Shown here: positions 1-7,359 of the stretch, piece after piece
How positions within the stretch are numbered: the first letter of the stretch is position 1
Layout: each line of letters opens with the position of its first letter
Assembly: GCF_003989515.1 (NCBI RefSeq)
Contig: NZ_RBLU01000032.1
Span: forward strand, 1-32,015
DNA: 32,015 bases
Direction of reading: 5' to 3'
Origin: Curtobacterium sp. HSID17257
GTDB lineage: Bacteria > Actinomycetota > Actinomycetes > Actinomycetales > Microbacteriaceae
Notes under the pieces: model-generated
Database searches by the model: none
Told to the model about the DNA's origin: nothing
Seen by the model: only the letters and a program-made list of their open reading frames with translations
Translations under genes and position numbers: made by a program

Positions 1-50
1 AATCGACACAGCGGTGCACACCTTTTCCTGCCACGACGCTCTTCCGATCT
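1..50 (+). other. Residual Illumina adapter at contig end
   Basis: Bases 32-50 (cacgacgctcttccgatct) exactly match the 3' end of the Illumina TruSeq read-1 adapter. Bases 18-31 match the preceding adapter bases with about five differences, as expected for low-quality adapter read-through. Genomic sequence therefore starts near base 51. Everything predicted from bases 1-50, including the apparent stop of the first gene, is artefact. Confidence 0.93.
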
Positions 51-967
51 CACTCGTCGGCCACGTGCGTGCCGGCGTGGCCGACGGCGGCACCCAACGC
101 GCCCACCGCTCCCGGCCACAGCCCGGGGAGGAAACGGTCGACGCCGTTGTAGCCGAAGACCATCGCGAACACGCTGTCGTCGGTCGACCCGTCGAAGTAG
201 GGGTGGTCGCCCGTCGGCAGCAGCCCGAGCACCACCGACCAGGAGAGGCTCGCGACGACCGCGGCACCGACCAGCGCGGCCACGTGCCCGGCGGCGCGGC
301 GCCACCGTCGTCCCGGGCCGGCGGTGGCGACCACCGTGGCGACCACCAGGGCGGGCAGCACCATCCATGCCTGCAGCATCTTGGCCTGGAAGCCGACCCC
401 GACGAACAGCCCGGCGAGCAGCAGCGGCGACCAGGTCCGGGTGAGCGCGGCCCGCTGCCACCAGACCAGCGCGACCGCGAGCGACATCGTGAGGAGGCCG
501 TCCTCCATGGGGTGGCCGAACATCGACACGAAGATCGGGGTGCTCGCGGCGAGGGCTGCGGCGACCAGACCGGCCCGGGCGCCGAGCCAGCGGAGGGCGA
601 CCACGGAGACGGCGAGCGTCGTGACCGCCCCCTCGACGACCTGGGGCAGGGCGAGCGAGGCGGTGGACATCCCGAACAGGTGGATGCTGACAGCCTGGGG
701 GACCGCGAAGCCCGCGAGCTTGTCGAGCGTGACGGTCGCGCCTGGGTCGAAGGAGCCGGACAGGAACGCTGGGAGGGACTCCGACATCGAGCGCGCTGCT
801 GCCGCGTAGAACGACGAGTCGCCGCCGCGCGCCAGGTTCCAGCTGCTCAGGACGGCGCCGAGCGCGACGATCACGACGAGGGTCGCGCGCTGCGCCCGGG
901 TCTGGTGCCACCAGCGGGAGGGGCGGGGTCCGGCGGGGGCGCCTGCGGTGGTGCTGCTGTCGTGCAT
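50..967 (-). CDS. GT39/ArnT-like membrane glycosyltransferase, C-terminally truncated by contig end
   Basis: Polytopic membrane protein whose N-terminal 300 or so residues resemble the PMT_2/ArnT family. These enzymes transfer sugars from polyprenyl-phosphate donors at the outer face of the membrane. The N-terminus is cytoplasmic, with a first membrane helix at about residues 28-46. It is followed by an extracytoplasmic loop starting RGGDSSFYAAAARSM, in the place of the catalytic acidic loop of GT39 enzymes, then by the family-typical DKLAGFAVPQAVSIHLFG and further hydrophobic helices. Full-length relatives are roughly twice as long. The in-frame TGA at 50-52 uses the last adapter base, so the true gene continues beyond the contig. 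The start at 967 has no clear Shine-Dalgarno. The sugar and acceptor cannot be told from the sequence. Confidence 0.85.
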   Translation of the reverse strand: MHDSSTTAGAPAGPRPSRWWHQTRAQRATLVVIVALGAVLSSWNLARGGDSSFYAAAARSMSESLPAFLSGSFDPGATVTLDKLAGFAVPQAVSIHLFGMSTASLALPQVVEGAVTTLAVSVVALRWLGARAGLVAAALAASTPIFVSMFGHPMEDGLLTMSLAVALVWWQRAALTRTWSPLLLAGLFVGVGFQAKMLQAWMVLPALVVATVVATAGPGRRWRRAAGHVAALVGAAVVASLSWSVVLGLLPTGDHPYFDGSTDDSVFAMVFGYNGVDRFLPGLWPGAVGALGAAVGHAGTHVADE

Positions 968-1070
968 CTCGTGAGCGTCCCGCCGCAGTCGATGGAGCAG
1001 CCGTGCACGAGGGCTCCCGGGACCGCGGGTTCGTTCAGGCGCGGGAGCAGGAGCGCTCGACCACGGGCGG

Positions 1071-1079
1071 TGCTATGTT
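1071..1079 (+). promoter_or_regulatory. Candidate extended -10 promoter of the xylanase gene
   Basis: TGCTATGTT contains an extended -10 (TGn) followed by TATGTT; no convincing -35 is visible. It would start transcription near 1086 and give about 50 nt of leader before the GTG at 1135. The in-frame ATG at 1075 lies inside this box and is therefore an unlikely start codon. Confidence 0.35.
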
Positions 1080-1134
1080 CGGCCCCACAACAAATCCGCA
1101 CGACGGTGGCGACGGTGCCACCAGGGGAGCAGAC

Positions 1135-2454
1135 GTGGACACCCAGCAGCCGAGCACCCAGCAGCCGGGCAGCCAGCAACCGGACGCGCAGCAACCGGAC
1201 GCGCAGCAATCGGTCGCGCAGCAGCCGGTCGCCCACCGCACCGGAGCGGCCGTCCTGACGGTCGTCGACCACCACGGCACACCGCTGCCGGGCGTCGAGG
1301 TCACCGTCGAGCAGACCCGGCACGCCTTCGGCTTCGGGAACATCGGCTTCGACTTCGTCGAGCTCGCGAACGACGAGGTCGACGGCGCCGAGCGGGAGCG
1401 GCTCGAACGGCTCGCCGACCTGTACACCGACGTGTTCACCACTGCGACGCTCCCGTTCTACTGGGGGCGCTTCGAACCCGAGCGCGGCCGACCCGACACC
1501 GTCCGGCTCCGCCGCACCGCGGAGTGGTTCCGCGACCGGGGGATCGCGCTCAAGGGGCACCCGCTCGTCTGGCACACGGTGCAGCCCGACTGGCTCCTCG
1601 GGCTGCCCCTCGACGAGGTCGAACGGCTGCAGCGGGAGCGCATCCGCCGCGAGGTCGGCGCGTTCGCGGGGCTGGTCGACACGTGGGACGCGATCAACGA
1701 GGTCGTCATCATGCCGGTGTTCGACAACGGCGACAACGCGATCACCCCGCTCGCCCGGGCGAAGGGCCGCATCCCGACGATCCGGATGGCGTTCGACGAG
1801 GCCCGCGCCACGAACCCGCACGCGACCCTGCTGCTCAACGACTTCGACCTGTCGAGCGCGTACGAGTGCCTGATCGAGGGCGTGCTCGAGGCCGGGGTGC
1901 AGATCGACGCCATCGGGCTGCAGACCCACATGCACCAGGGGTACTGGGGCGAGGAGACGATGCTCGCGATGGTCGACCGCTTCGCCCGGTACGGCCTGCC
2001 GCTGCACCTGACCGAGACCTCGCTCGTGTCGGGTGACCTCATGCCCGCGCACATCGTGGACCTGAACGACCACGTGGTGGACTCGTGGCCCTCGACCCCC
2101 GAGGGCGAGGCCCGTCAGGCCGACGACGTCGAGCGGCACTACCGGAGCCTGGTCGGACACCCTGCCGTCGAGGCGGTCACGTACTGGGGCATCACCGACG
2201 CGGGCGCGTGGCTCGGGGCACCGATCGGGCTGGTCCGCGAGGACGGGACACCGAAGCCGTCGTACGAGGCGCTCCGTCGCCTGGTGAAGGACGAGTGGTG
2301 GACCGGGCCGACCGTGCTCCGCACGGACGAGCGCGGGCAGGTGCGCGTGCGGGGGTTCCGGGGGGAGTACCGGGCGGACGTGCGGGGTGCGTCGACGGCG
2401 TTCGCCGTCGGACGCGACGCGGCGGAACACGAGCTGGTCGCGCCCGTGGCGTGA
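1135..2454 (+). CDS. GH10 endo-1,4-beta-xylanase-like glycoside hydrolase, no signal peptide
   Basis: GH10 enzymes cleave internal beta-1,4-xylosidic bonds in a TIM barrel with two catalytic glutamates. Both are visible: acid/base E189 in WDAINEV and nucleophile E294 in LHLTETS, numbered from the start used here. A short N-terminal beta module (VLTVVDHHGTPLPGVEVTV...FGFGNIGF) leads into the barrel, as in many intracellular and plant-type GH10 proteins. The start is GTG 1135 because AGGGGAG lies 5 nt upstream; in-frame ATGs at 1003 and 1075 lack such a site. The first 35 residues are a hydrophilic QQP-rich repeat (TQQPSTQQPGSQQPDAQQ...) and not a signal peptide, so the enzyme may act inside the cell on imported oligosaccharides. 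About 439 residues. Substrate is inferred from family only. Confidence 0.9.
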   Translation: MDTQQPSTQQPGSQQPDAQQPDAQQSVAQQPVAHRTGAAVLTVVDHHGTPLPGVEVTVEQTRHAFGFGNIGFDFVELANDEVDGAERERLERLADLYTDVFTTATLPFYWGRFEPERGRPDTVRLRRTAEWFRDRGIALKGHPLVWHTVQPDWLLGLPLDEVERLQRERIRREVGAFAGLVDTWDAINEVVIMPVFDNGDNAITPLARAKGRIPTIRMAFDEARATNPHATLLLNDFDLSSAYECLIEGVLEAGVQIDAIGLQTHMHQGYWGEETMLAMVDRFARYGLPLHLTETSLVSGDLMPAHIVDLNDHVVDSWPSTPEGEARQADDVERHYRSLVGHPAVEAVTYWGITDAGAWLGAPIGLVREDGTPKPSYEALRRLVKDEWWTGPTVLRTDERGQVRVRGFRGEYRADVRGASTAFAVGRDAAEHELVAPVA

Positions 2455-2476
2455 CGGCGCGGCGAACGGGAGGCGC

Positions 2477-2497
2477 GGGGCGGGCCGGTCCCGCCCC
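2477..2497. terminator. GC hairpin between convergent genes
   Basis: An 8-bp perfect stem, GGGGCGGG / CCCGCCCC, with a 5-nt loop lies between the stops of the xylanase and the CGNR regulator. It is flanked by gggaggcgcgg, the arm motif of the palindrome family found elsewhere in the window. No U-tract follows. Confidence 0.55.
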
Positions 2498-2518
2498 TCC
2501 AGTCCGGCCCGGCGTGGG

Positions 2519-3106
2519 TCAGCGTTGCTTCCGTGCCTGGTGTCGCGCGACCCGGTTTCGGTTGCCGCAGCCCGCGGCGGTGCACCAGATGCGGTTCTGC
2601 CGTGGCGAGGTGTCCAGGTACACCCAGCCGCAGGCATCGTCGCTGCACTGGCGTGCACGGCTGAGGTCGGAGGTGAGCAGGTCGTGCGCTTCCCGGGCGA
2701 CCAGGGTGCGGGGTCCGGTGAGGTCGGTCGGCTCCGACCACGACCACGTGCTCCGCTCCGGGACGCGCACCAGGGACGAGCGCCGCACGGCGTCGGCGTA
2801 CTCGACGGCGACCAGGTCGACCGCCGTGTCCGAGCCGTGGAACACGGCCTCGTAGATCGCTTCGCGCAACGTGATCACCGCTGCGAGTTCCCGGGCAGCA
2901 TCGTCCGGTGCCTCGACTGCGGTGGTTCGCAAGCTGCCGAGGTCGGGGCGTCCGGCGATCTCCTCGGACCAGCGGACGAGTTCGTCGAACGTCGGGAGCG
3001 TGTCGATCGAACGCGTGTCGTCGAGGCGCCAGTGGACCGTGTCGACGAGGTCCAGGGCAAGGTGGCCGGCGACCTTCGGGAAGGCGGGCGTCGAGGGTAC
3101 GTCCAT
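2519..3106 (-). CDS. CGNR zinc-finger (ABATE-domain) transcriptional regulator
   Basis: About 195 residues. The N-terminal part (roughly 5-140, starting FPKVAGHLALDLVDTV) is the ABATE-type ligand-sensing domain. The C-terminus carries the CGNR zinc finger: cysteines at about 154, 159, 175 and 180, the last within the literal CGNR motif, followed by a basic tail (NRVARHQARKQR) that likely contacts DNA. It is transcribed divergently from an MFS exporter, and the short spacer holds regularly spaced half-sites, so it most likely regulates that exporter and itself. The ATG at 3106 has no Shine-Dalgarno, but TAGGCT ends 6 nt before it, suggesting leaderless expression. The ligand is unknown. Confidence 0.9.
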   Translation of the reverse strand: MDVPSTPAFPKVAGHLALDLVDTVHWRLDDTRSIDTLPTFDELVRWSEEIAGRPDLGSLRTTAVEAPDDAARELAAVITLREAIYEAVFHGSDTAVDLVAVEYADAVRRSSLVRVPERSTWSWSEPTDLTGPRTLVAREAHDLLTSDLSRARQCSDDACGWVYLDTSPRQNRIWCTAAGCGNRNRVARHQARKQR

Positions 3107-3112
3107 GCGTCG

Positions 3113-3118
3113 AGCCTA
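3113..3118 (-). promoter_or_regulatory. Leaderless -10 box of the CGNR regulator
   Basis: Read on the minus strand this is TAGGCT, followed by 6 nt and the ATG of the CGNR gene. The same TAGGCT plus 6 nt arrangement precedes the GT4 gene. It overlaps the first operator half-site (3116-3122), which fits autorepression. Confidence 0.5.
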
Positions 3119-3191
3119 ATGGGTGCTGCGGCCGGACACCATTAGTGCGAACTGGCATGGTCTAACGCATGACTGCATCGCAACGCATTAG
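3116..3191. promoter_or_regulatory. Four-half-site operator array in the CGNR/MFS divergent spacer
   Basis: Four 7-bp half-sites lie at an exact 23-bp pitch in alternating orientation: CTAATGG 3116-3122, CCATTAG 3139-3145, CTAACGC 3162-3168, GCATTAG 3185-3191. Each gap is 16 nt. They form two inverted repeats, the first perfect and the second with one mismatch. The array covers the regulator -10 box and the MFS start codon (3169). It is most simply read as the binding site of the adjacent CGNR regulator (inference). Confidence 0.65.
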
Positions 3192-4470
3192 CCCCCACCG
3201 CTTGGGTCCCGACTTCTCGCGCCTGTGGACGGCGCTCGGCGCGTCCGCTGTCGGCGGGCAGATCAGCGAGCTGGCCGTGCCGCTCCTCGCCGTCGTCGTC
3301 CTCCACGCCACCGCTGGCGAGGCGGGGATGCTCGGCGCCGCCCGGTGGCTGCCCTTCCTGCTCCTCGCCCTCCCGCTCGGCGTGGTGATCGATCGGTGCC
3401 GCCGACGGCCGGTCCTGGTGGCAGCCGACGTGGTGCGGGCGCTGCTGACGGTCGGTGTCGTCGTGCTCGCGGTGACCGGAGCGCTGACGCTGCCGCTGCT
3501 GATCGTGGCGGTCGGCGCGCTCGGCGCCTGCACGGTGGCGTTCGAGGTCGCGTACCAGTCCTTCCTCCCCACTGTCGCCGGGCGCGACCAGCTGGAGCGG
3601 GCGAACGGACGACTCCAGGCCACGTCGTCCGTCGCCGAGGTGGGCGGCCCCGGGATCGCAGGTCTGCTCGTGCAGGTCCTGACCGCACCGTGGGCCCTCC
3701 TGGCACATGCGGGGACGTACGTCGTCTCGGCCGTCGCGCTCGCACGGATCCGTCAGCCGGAGGCCCGACCGGTGCGGAGCGGGCACGGCGTGCTCCGGGA
3801 CCTCCGCGACGGCCTCGACCACGTGCGGAAGGACCGGTACCTGGTCTCCCTGGTCGGCTTCGCCGCGATCTACAACCTCTTCGCGCAGTGGATCCTCGTC
3901 CTCTTCACCGTGCACGCGGTCCGTCAGCTGGGCATGACCGCCGGACTGCTCGGTGCGGTCTTCAGCCTCGGCGCGATCGGTGCCGTCGTCGGGGCTGCTG
4001 CTGCGCCGAAGGCGGTCCGCCGGTGGGGTGCCGGGCCGGTCCTCGTGGCGTGCGCTGGGGTCGAGTGCGCCGCGCTGCTCACGCTCCCCGCCGTGGGGAC
4101 CGACTGGCCGCGTCCCGCCGTGACGGCGGTGCTCGTGCTCGCGTTCGCCTGCAACGGCGCCGGGACCGCGCTCTCGAGCGTCGTCGCACTCACCATCCGG
4201 CAGCTCCGGACGCCGGACCGCCTGCTGGGCCGCGTCAACGCGACCATGCGGTGGATCAGCTACGGGGTCATCGCCGTCGGGGCTGCGCTCGGGGGACTCG
4301 TCGGTGACGCCCTCGGTACCAGGACCGCGATCGCGATCGGCTGTGCCGGGAGCTTGTCGACCCTGGTCTGGGTCGCCTGCTCGCCCCTCAGGAGCATCCG
4401 CGAGCCCCAGGACCTCCGCGTCGCCGATCCGGTCCCCGGACACACGGGTGACCGGGGCCCGGACGAGTGA
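3169..4470 (+). CDS. MFS transporter, DHA3-like drug/efflux type
   Basis: A 433-residue major facilitator protein with the hydrophobicity of about 12 membrane helices. It has the DHA3-like N-terminus (FSRLWTALGASAVGGQISELAVPLL) and a motif-A-like basic loop (LPLGVVIDRCRRRPVL) after helix 2. The C-terminal half carries VNATMRWISYG, as in macrolide/enterobactin-exporter-like members. ATG 3169 lies inside the operator array and has no Shine-Dalgarno. CATGGT 7 nt upstream could be a weak leaderless -10; TTG 3202 (before GPDFSRLW) is an alternative start. The divergent CGNR regulator suggests inducible export of a small toxic compound; the substrate is not known. Confidence 0.87.
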   Translation: MTASQRISPHRLGPDFSRLWTALGASAVGGQISELAVPLLAVVVLHATAGEAGMLGAARWLPFLLLALPLGVVIDRCRRRPVLVAADVVRALLTVGVVVLAVTGALTLPLLIVAVGALGACTVAFEVAYQSFLPTVAGRDQLERANGRLQATSSVAEVGGPGIAGLLVQVLTAPWALLAHAGTYVVSAVALARIRQPEARPVRSGHGVLRDLRDGLDHVRKDRYLVSLVGFAAIYNLFAQWILVLFTVHAVRQLGMTAGLLGAVFSLGAIGAVVGAAAAPKAVRRWGAGPVLVACAGVECAALLTLPAVGTDWPRPAVTAVLVLAFACNGAGTALSSVVALTIRQLRTPDRLLGRVNATMRWISYGVIAVGAALGGLVGDALGTRTAIAIGCAGSLSTLVWVACSPLRSIREPQDLRVADPVPGHTGDRGPDE

Positions 4471-4554
4471 GCGCGGTCACGTGGCCACGGTCCGGTGGGA
4501 GTCGGGGTGTGTTCGACGGCCCGCACTCACCGTGGTCCGGCGCCTGCCGAACGG

Positions 4555-4860
4555 TCAGCCGAGGTCGAGCGTCCGGCTGAAGGTCCGGGTCACGGGCGGC
4601 GCGGCGACGATCGCGGCGAGGGCCCGCGGAGCGCCCTCGTCGGTGGCGCGCCAGGCGACGTACGCGTCGTGGTCGGCCGGGGTCGTCCACCGCTCGAGCA
4701 CGACGAGGTGCAGCGGGTCGGAGTCGTCGACCAGGACCTCGAGGGACTCGTTGCCGGCGAAGGTCGCCGTCTGGGCGAGAGTCTCCCGGATCGCGGAGTC
4801 GATCGTGTCCTGCGCGACGTCGTCTCGCAGCTGGACCTCGAGGAGGACCGTCTGGGTCAT
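4555..4860 (-). CDS. Antibiotic biosynthesis monooxygenase (ABM) domain protein
   Basis: About 101 residues matching the small ferredoxin-fold ABM family: TVLLEVQLRDD at the first strand, a central NESLEVLVDDSDPLHLVVLERW, then DHDAYVAWRATDEG and a C-terminal APPVTRTF. These dimeric proteins act as cofactor-free monooxygenases on quinones or haem, or as small sensors; the reaction here is unknown. The start is ATG 4860 because GGAAGGTG lies 5 nt upstream; an ATG 17 codons further up has no ribosome site. It converges on the MFS exporter and has no operon partner. The 84-bp spacer holds only a weak, long-loop inverted repeat (CCACGGT 4485 / ACCGTGG 4529). Confidence 0.8.
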   Translation of the reverse strand: MTQTVLLEVQLRDDVAQDTIDSAIRETLAQTATFAGNESLEVLVDDSDPLHLVVLERWTTPADHDAYVAWRATDEGAPRALAAIVAAPPVTRTFSRTLDLG

Positions 4861-5049
4861 GGGTGCACCTTCCGTCAGCGGCGCCCGTCGGTCGGGCGTC
4901 GCGTGCGTCAACGCTGCGACGACACGCGGTGTTCCGTGACCTGCCGGGGAAGTGCAGAACGCAACGTCGGCGACGGGGCGCTGCGGTGCGGCGTTGCGGT
5001 GGACCGCCGAGGTTGCGTGTAAGCGGGAGGGCGGGCCGACACATGTCGA

Positions 5050-5086
5050 GAAAAAGCTTCCGGAGGAAGGTTTTCGGTGTTACTGT
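5050..5086 (+). promoter_or_regulatory. Promoter with overlapping inverted-repeat operator of the sugar operon
   Basis: GAAAAAGCTTCC (5050-5061) and GGAAGGTTTTC (5065-5075) form an imperfect inverted repeat around gga. It overlaps a plausible promoter: -35 TTCCGG 5058-5063, 17 nt spacer, -10 TACTGT 5081-5086. The resulting leader would be about 60 nt. Position and symmetry fit a LacI/GntR-type repressor site (inference); no such regulator lies in the window. The remaining bases between 4861 and 5152 show no gene. Confidence 0.5.
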
Positions 5087-5152
5087 CCTGCTCACCTACC
5101 AGCACTAGGTATTCAAGAGGGCGCCCCGCCCCCGATGGCTCGAGGAGGAGTC

Positions 5153-6520
5153 ATGTCGACACCGACGTCGAAGGAAGAACCGCAGTCCGGTCTCGCCGGT
5201 ACCGCGAACCCGCCGGTCACCGCGGCCGCCGGAGCCACGAGCAGTGACCCCGCAGCGGCATCGCGTGCGTTCTCGGTCGAGGGCCTCACGCAGAGCGTCA
5301 GCACCGTCCGGGTCGGCCCGAAGTACCTCTGGGCACTCAGCCTCGCCCAGTTCGGTCTCTTCGCCGCCCTGCTCACCCCGGTGTTCGTGAGCATGTCGAT
5401 CAAGGCGACGGTGCTCAACCCGGACAGCCCCGAGACGATCGTCGGGTCGGTCCTGCCGTTCGGCGCCCTCGGCGCCCTGCTCGCCAACCCGCTGGCGGGG
5501 GCACTGTCCGACCGCACCCGCACGCGCTGGGGTCGCCGTCGGCCCTGGATGGTCATCGGCGTCGTCGTCTTCGTCGTCGCGCTGGCCTGGCTCGCGTTCG
5601 CGCCGGACGTGCTGCAGCTCACCATCGCGTGGGTGCTCGCCCAGGTCGCCGCGAACGCCGTCCTCGCCACGCTGACCGCGAGCTTCGCCGACAACGTGCC
5701 CGAGTTCCAGCGCGGCAAGGCGTCGAGCGTCATCGCCCTCGCGCAGAACATCGCGATCCTCGCCGGCCTCTACCTCGCCGTGTACCTGGTCGGGAACCTG
5801 CCGGTGCTCTTCATCGCGCCGGGCATCCTGGCGATCGTCGTGATCCTCGTCTACGCCGTCGTGGCCCGCGACGAGCTCCCGGCCACGACGAAGCCCTTCA
5901 GCTGGCTCACCCTGATCGCGTCGTTCTGGACGAACCCGATCAAGCACCCCGACTTCGGACTCGCCTGGTGGGGCCGCTTCCTCATCACCTTCGGTACGTT
6001 CATGTTCACGACGTACCGCCTGCTCTACATGCGGGAGCACATCGGCATCCAGGACCTGGCCGAGGCCACCGCCACCGTCGCGTTCGGCGTGCTGCTCTAC
6101 ACGGTCGCCCTGCTCGTCAGCGCCGCGGTCTCGGGCTGGGTGTCGGACCGCATCCGCCGTCGCAAGGTCTTCGTCTGGGGCTCCACCGCCCTGACCGCCG
6201 TCGGCCTCGTGATCCTGGCGCACGTCGACACCGTCGGTGGGTTCTACTTCGCCGAGATCGTGCTCGGCTTCGCCTACGGCATCTACGCCGCGATCGACAC
6301 CGCGCTCGTCGTCGACGTGCTGCCCGACCCGGAGCGCCCGGGCAAGGACCTCGGCGTCATCAACATCGCCAACGCCCTGCCGCAGTCGCTCGCCCCGGCG
6401 GTCGGCCTGTTCCTGCTCGGCATCGGTGGCGGTCAGAACTACACGCTCATGCTCTGGGGCGCCGGCGTCGCCGTGCTCCTCGGTGCGCTCGTCATCCTCC
6501 CGATCAAGAAGGTCCGGTGA
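5153..6520 (+). CDS. MFS sugar permease (GPH/SLC45-like)
   Basis: About 455 residues with a hydrophilic N-terminal tail of about 55 residues and then roughly 12 membrane helices. The loop after helix 2, LSDRTRTRWGRRRPWMVIG, is the hallmark of glycoside-pentoside-hexuronide / SLC45-like sugar carriers, and a second SDRIRRRKVFV loop follows helix 8. The start ATG 5153 has GAGGAGG ideally placed; the reading frame stays open upstream to 4952 but without a ribosome site. It is the first gene of a three-gene operon with overlapping stops and starts, so it probably brings in the sugar or glycoside that the two downstream enzymes process. Substrate unknown. Confidence 0.9.
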   Translation: MSTPTSKEEPQSGLAGTANPPVTAAAGATSSDPAAASRAFSVEGLTQSVSTVRVGPKYLWALSLAQFGLFAALLTPVFVSMSIKATVLNPDSPETIVGSVLPFGALGALLANPLAGALSDRTRTRWGRRRPWMVIGVVVFVVALAWLAFAPDVLQLTIAWVLAQVAANAVLATLTASFADNVPEFQRGKASSVIALAQNIAILAGLYLAVYLVGNLPVLFIAPGILAIVVILVYAVVARDELPATTKPFSWLTLIASFWTNPIKHPDFGLAWWGRFLITFGTFMFTTYRLLYMREHIGIQDLAEATATVAFGVLLYTVALLVSAAVSGWVSDRIRRRKVFVWGSTALTAVGLVILAHVDTVGGFYFAEIVLGFAYGIYAAIDTALVVDVLPDPERPGKDLGVINIANALPQSLAPAVGLFLLGIGGGQNYTLMLWGAGVAVLLGALVILPIKKVR

Positions 6521-7359
6521 CCACCGTGGCACCCCGCATCTCGCTCCAGCTCTACACGGTCGACAAGGCACTGGCGCCCGACCTCGACGGTGGCGTCGCC
6601 CGCCTCGCCGCCATCGGGTTCGACACCGTCGAGGCGTTCGCCTTCGTCGGTCGCGCAGCCCAGCTCCGGACGGCCTTCGACGCGCACGGCATCAGCGCGC
6701 GCACCGGTCACGCCTTCCTGGTCGAAGAGTCGATCCCGCTGCCGGACGGCACCGTGATGACCGCTCCGTCGTACGCCGAGACGTTCGCCGAGGCGTCGGC
6801 CCTCGGGCTCGAGATCGTCATCGACCCGTTCGTCGGCCCCGACCACTGGACGACCCGCGAGGGCGTCGAGCGGGTCGCCGCGCGACTGAACGCCGCCGCC
6901 GAGGAAGCCGCCGGCCACGGCCTGCGCGTCGGCTACCACAACCACGACCACGAGCTCCGGCCGCGCATCGACGGGAAGCCCGCGCTGCAGGTGCTCGCTG
7001 AGATGCTCGACCCCCGCGTCGTGCTCGAGCTCGACCTGTACTGGGCCTCCGCCGCGGGCATCGACCTCGTGCCGTTCATCGAGGAGCTCGGCGACCGCAT
7101 CGTCGCCGTGCACGTCAAGGACGGTCCGATGCGCGAGGGGATCTCCACCGCCCAGGTGCCGACCGACCAGACCCCCGCCGGCCAGGGCGACGTGCAGCTC
7201 GCCGACGCGCTCGCCGCAGCGTCGGCGCTCGAGTACGCCGTCATCGAGTTCGACGGCTTCGACGGGGAGATCTTCGACGGGGTCGAGCAGTCGTACCGCT
7301 GGCTGCGCGCCACGCTCGCCGGATCGGACGCGACCGCCACCACGGGGGTGTCCGCATGA
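6517..7359 (+). CDS. Sugar phosphate isomerase/epimerase family TIM-barrel protein
   Basis: A 280-residue AP_endonuc_2/xylose-isomerase-like TIM barrel. Metal and substrate ligands are visible in order: YHNHDHELR, VLELDLYWASAAG, VAVHVKDGP and VIEFDGF, which supply the His, Glu and Asp residues typical of the family. Such proteins isomerise or epimerise keto/aldo sugars or act as lyases on oxidised (3-keto) glycosides. The start is GTG 6517, overlapping the permease stop by 4 bp (GTGA), with AAGAAGG just upstream. Pairing with a Gfo/Idh/MocA dehydrogenase suggests oxidation of a sugar followed by isomerisation or cleavage; the exact substrate cannot be read from the sequence. Confidence 0.88.
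   Translation: MTTVAPRISLQLYTVDKALAPDLDGGVARLAAIGFDTVEAFAFVGRAAQLRTAFDAHGISARTGHAFLVEESIPLPDGTVMTAPSYAETFAEASALGLEIVIDPFVGPDHWTTREGVERVAARLNAAAEEAAGHGLRVGYHNHDHELRPRIDGKPALQVLAEMLDPRVVLELDLYWASAAGIDLVPFIEELGDRIVAVHVKDGPMREGISTAQVPTDQTPAGQGDVQLADALAAASALEYAVIEFDGFDGEIFDGVEQSYRWLRATLAGSDATATTGVSA

Noticed and set aside
1141-1230. cagca-rich repeats as a possible CRISPR or microsatellite array
   Set aside because: Units are short, irregular and in frame, and encode the QQP-rich protein tail; no spacers of constant size.
871-2658. 595-codon minus-strand frame opposite the xylanase
   Set aside because: Antisense shadow of the GH10 gene, rich in R, V and D repeats, with no recognisable domain.
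4471-4554. Terminator palindrome between the MFS exporter and the ABM gene
   Set aside because: Only a 7-bp repeat (CCACGGT / ACCGTGG) with a loop of about 37 nt is present; too weak to call.
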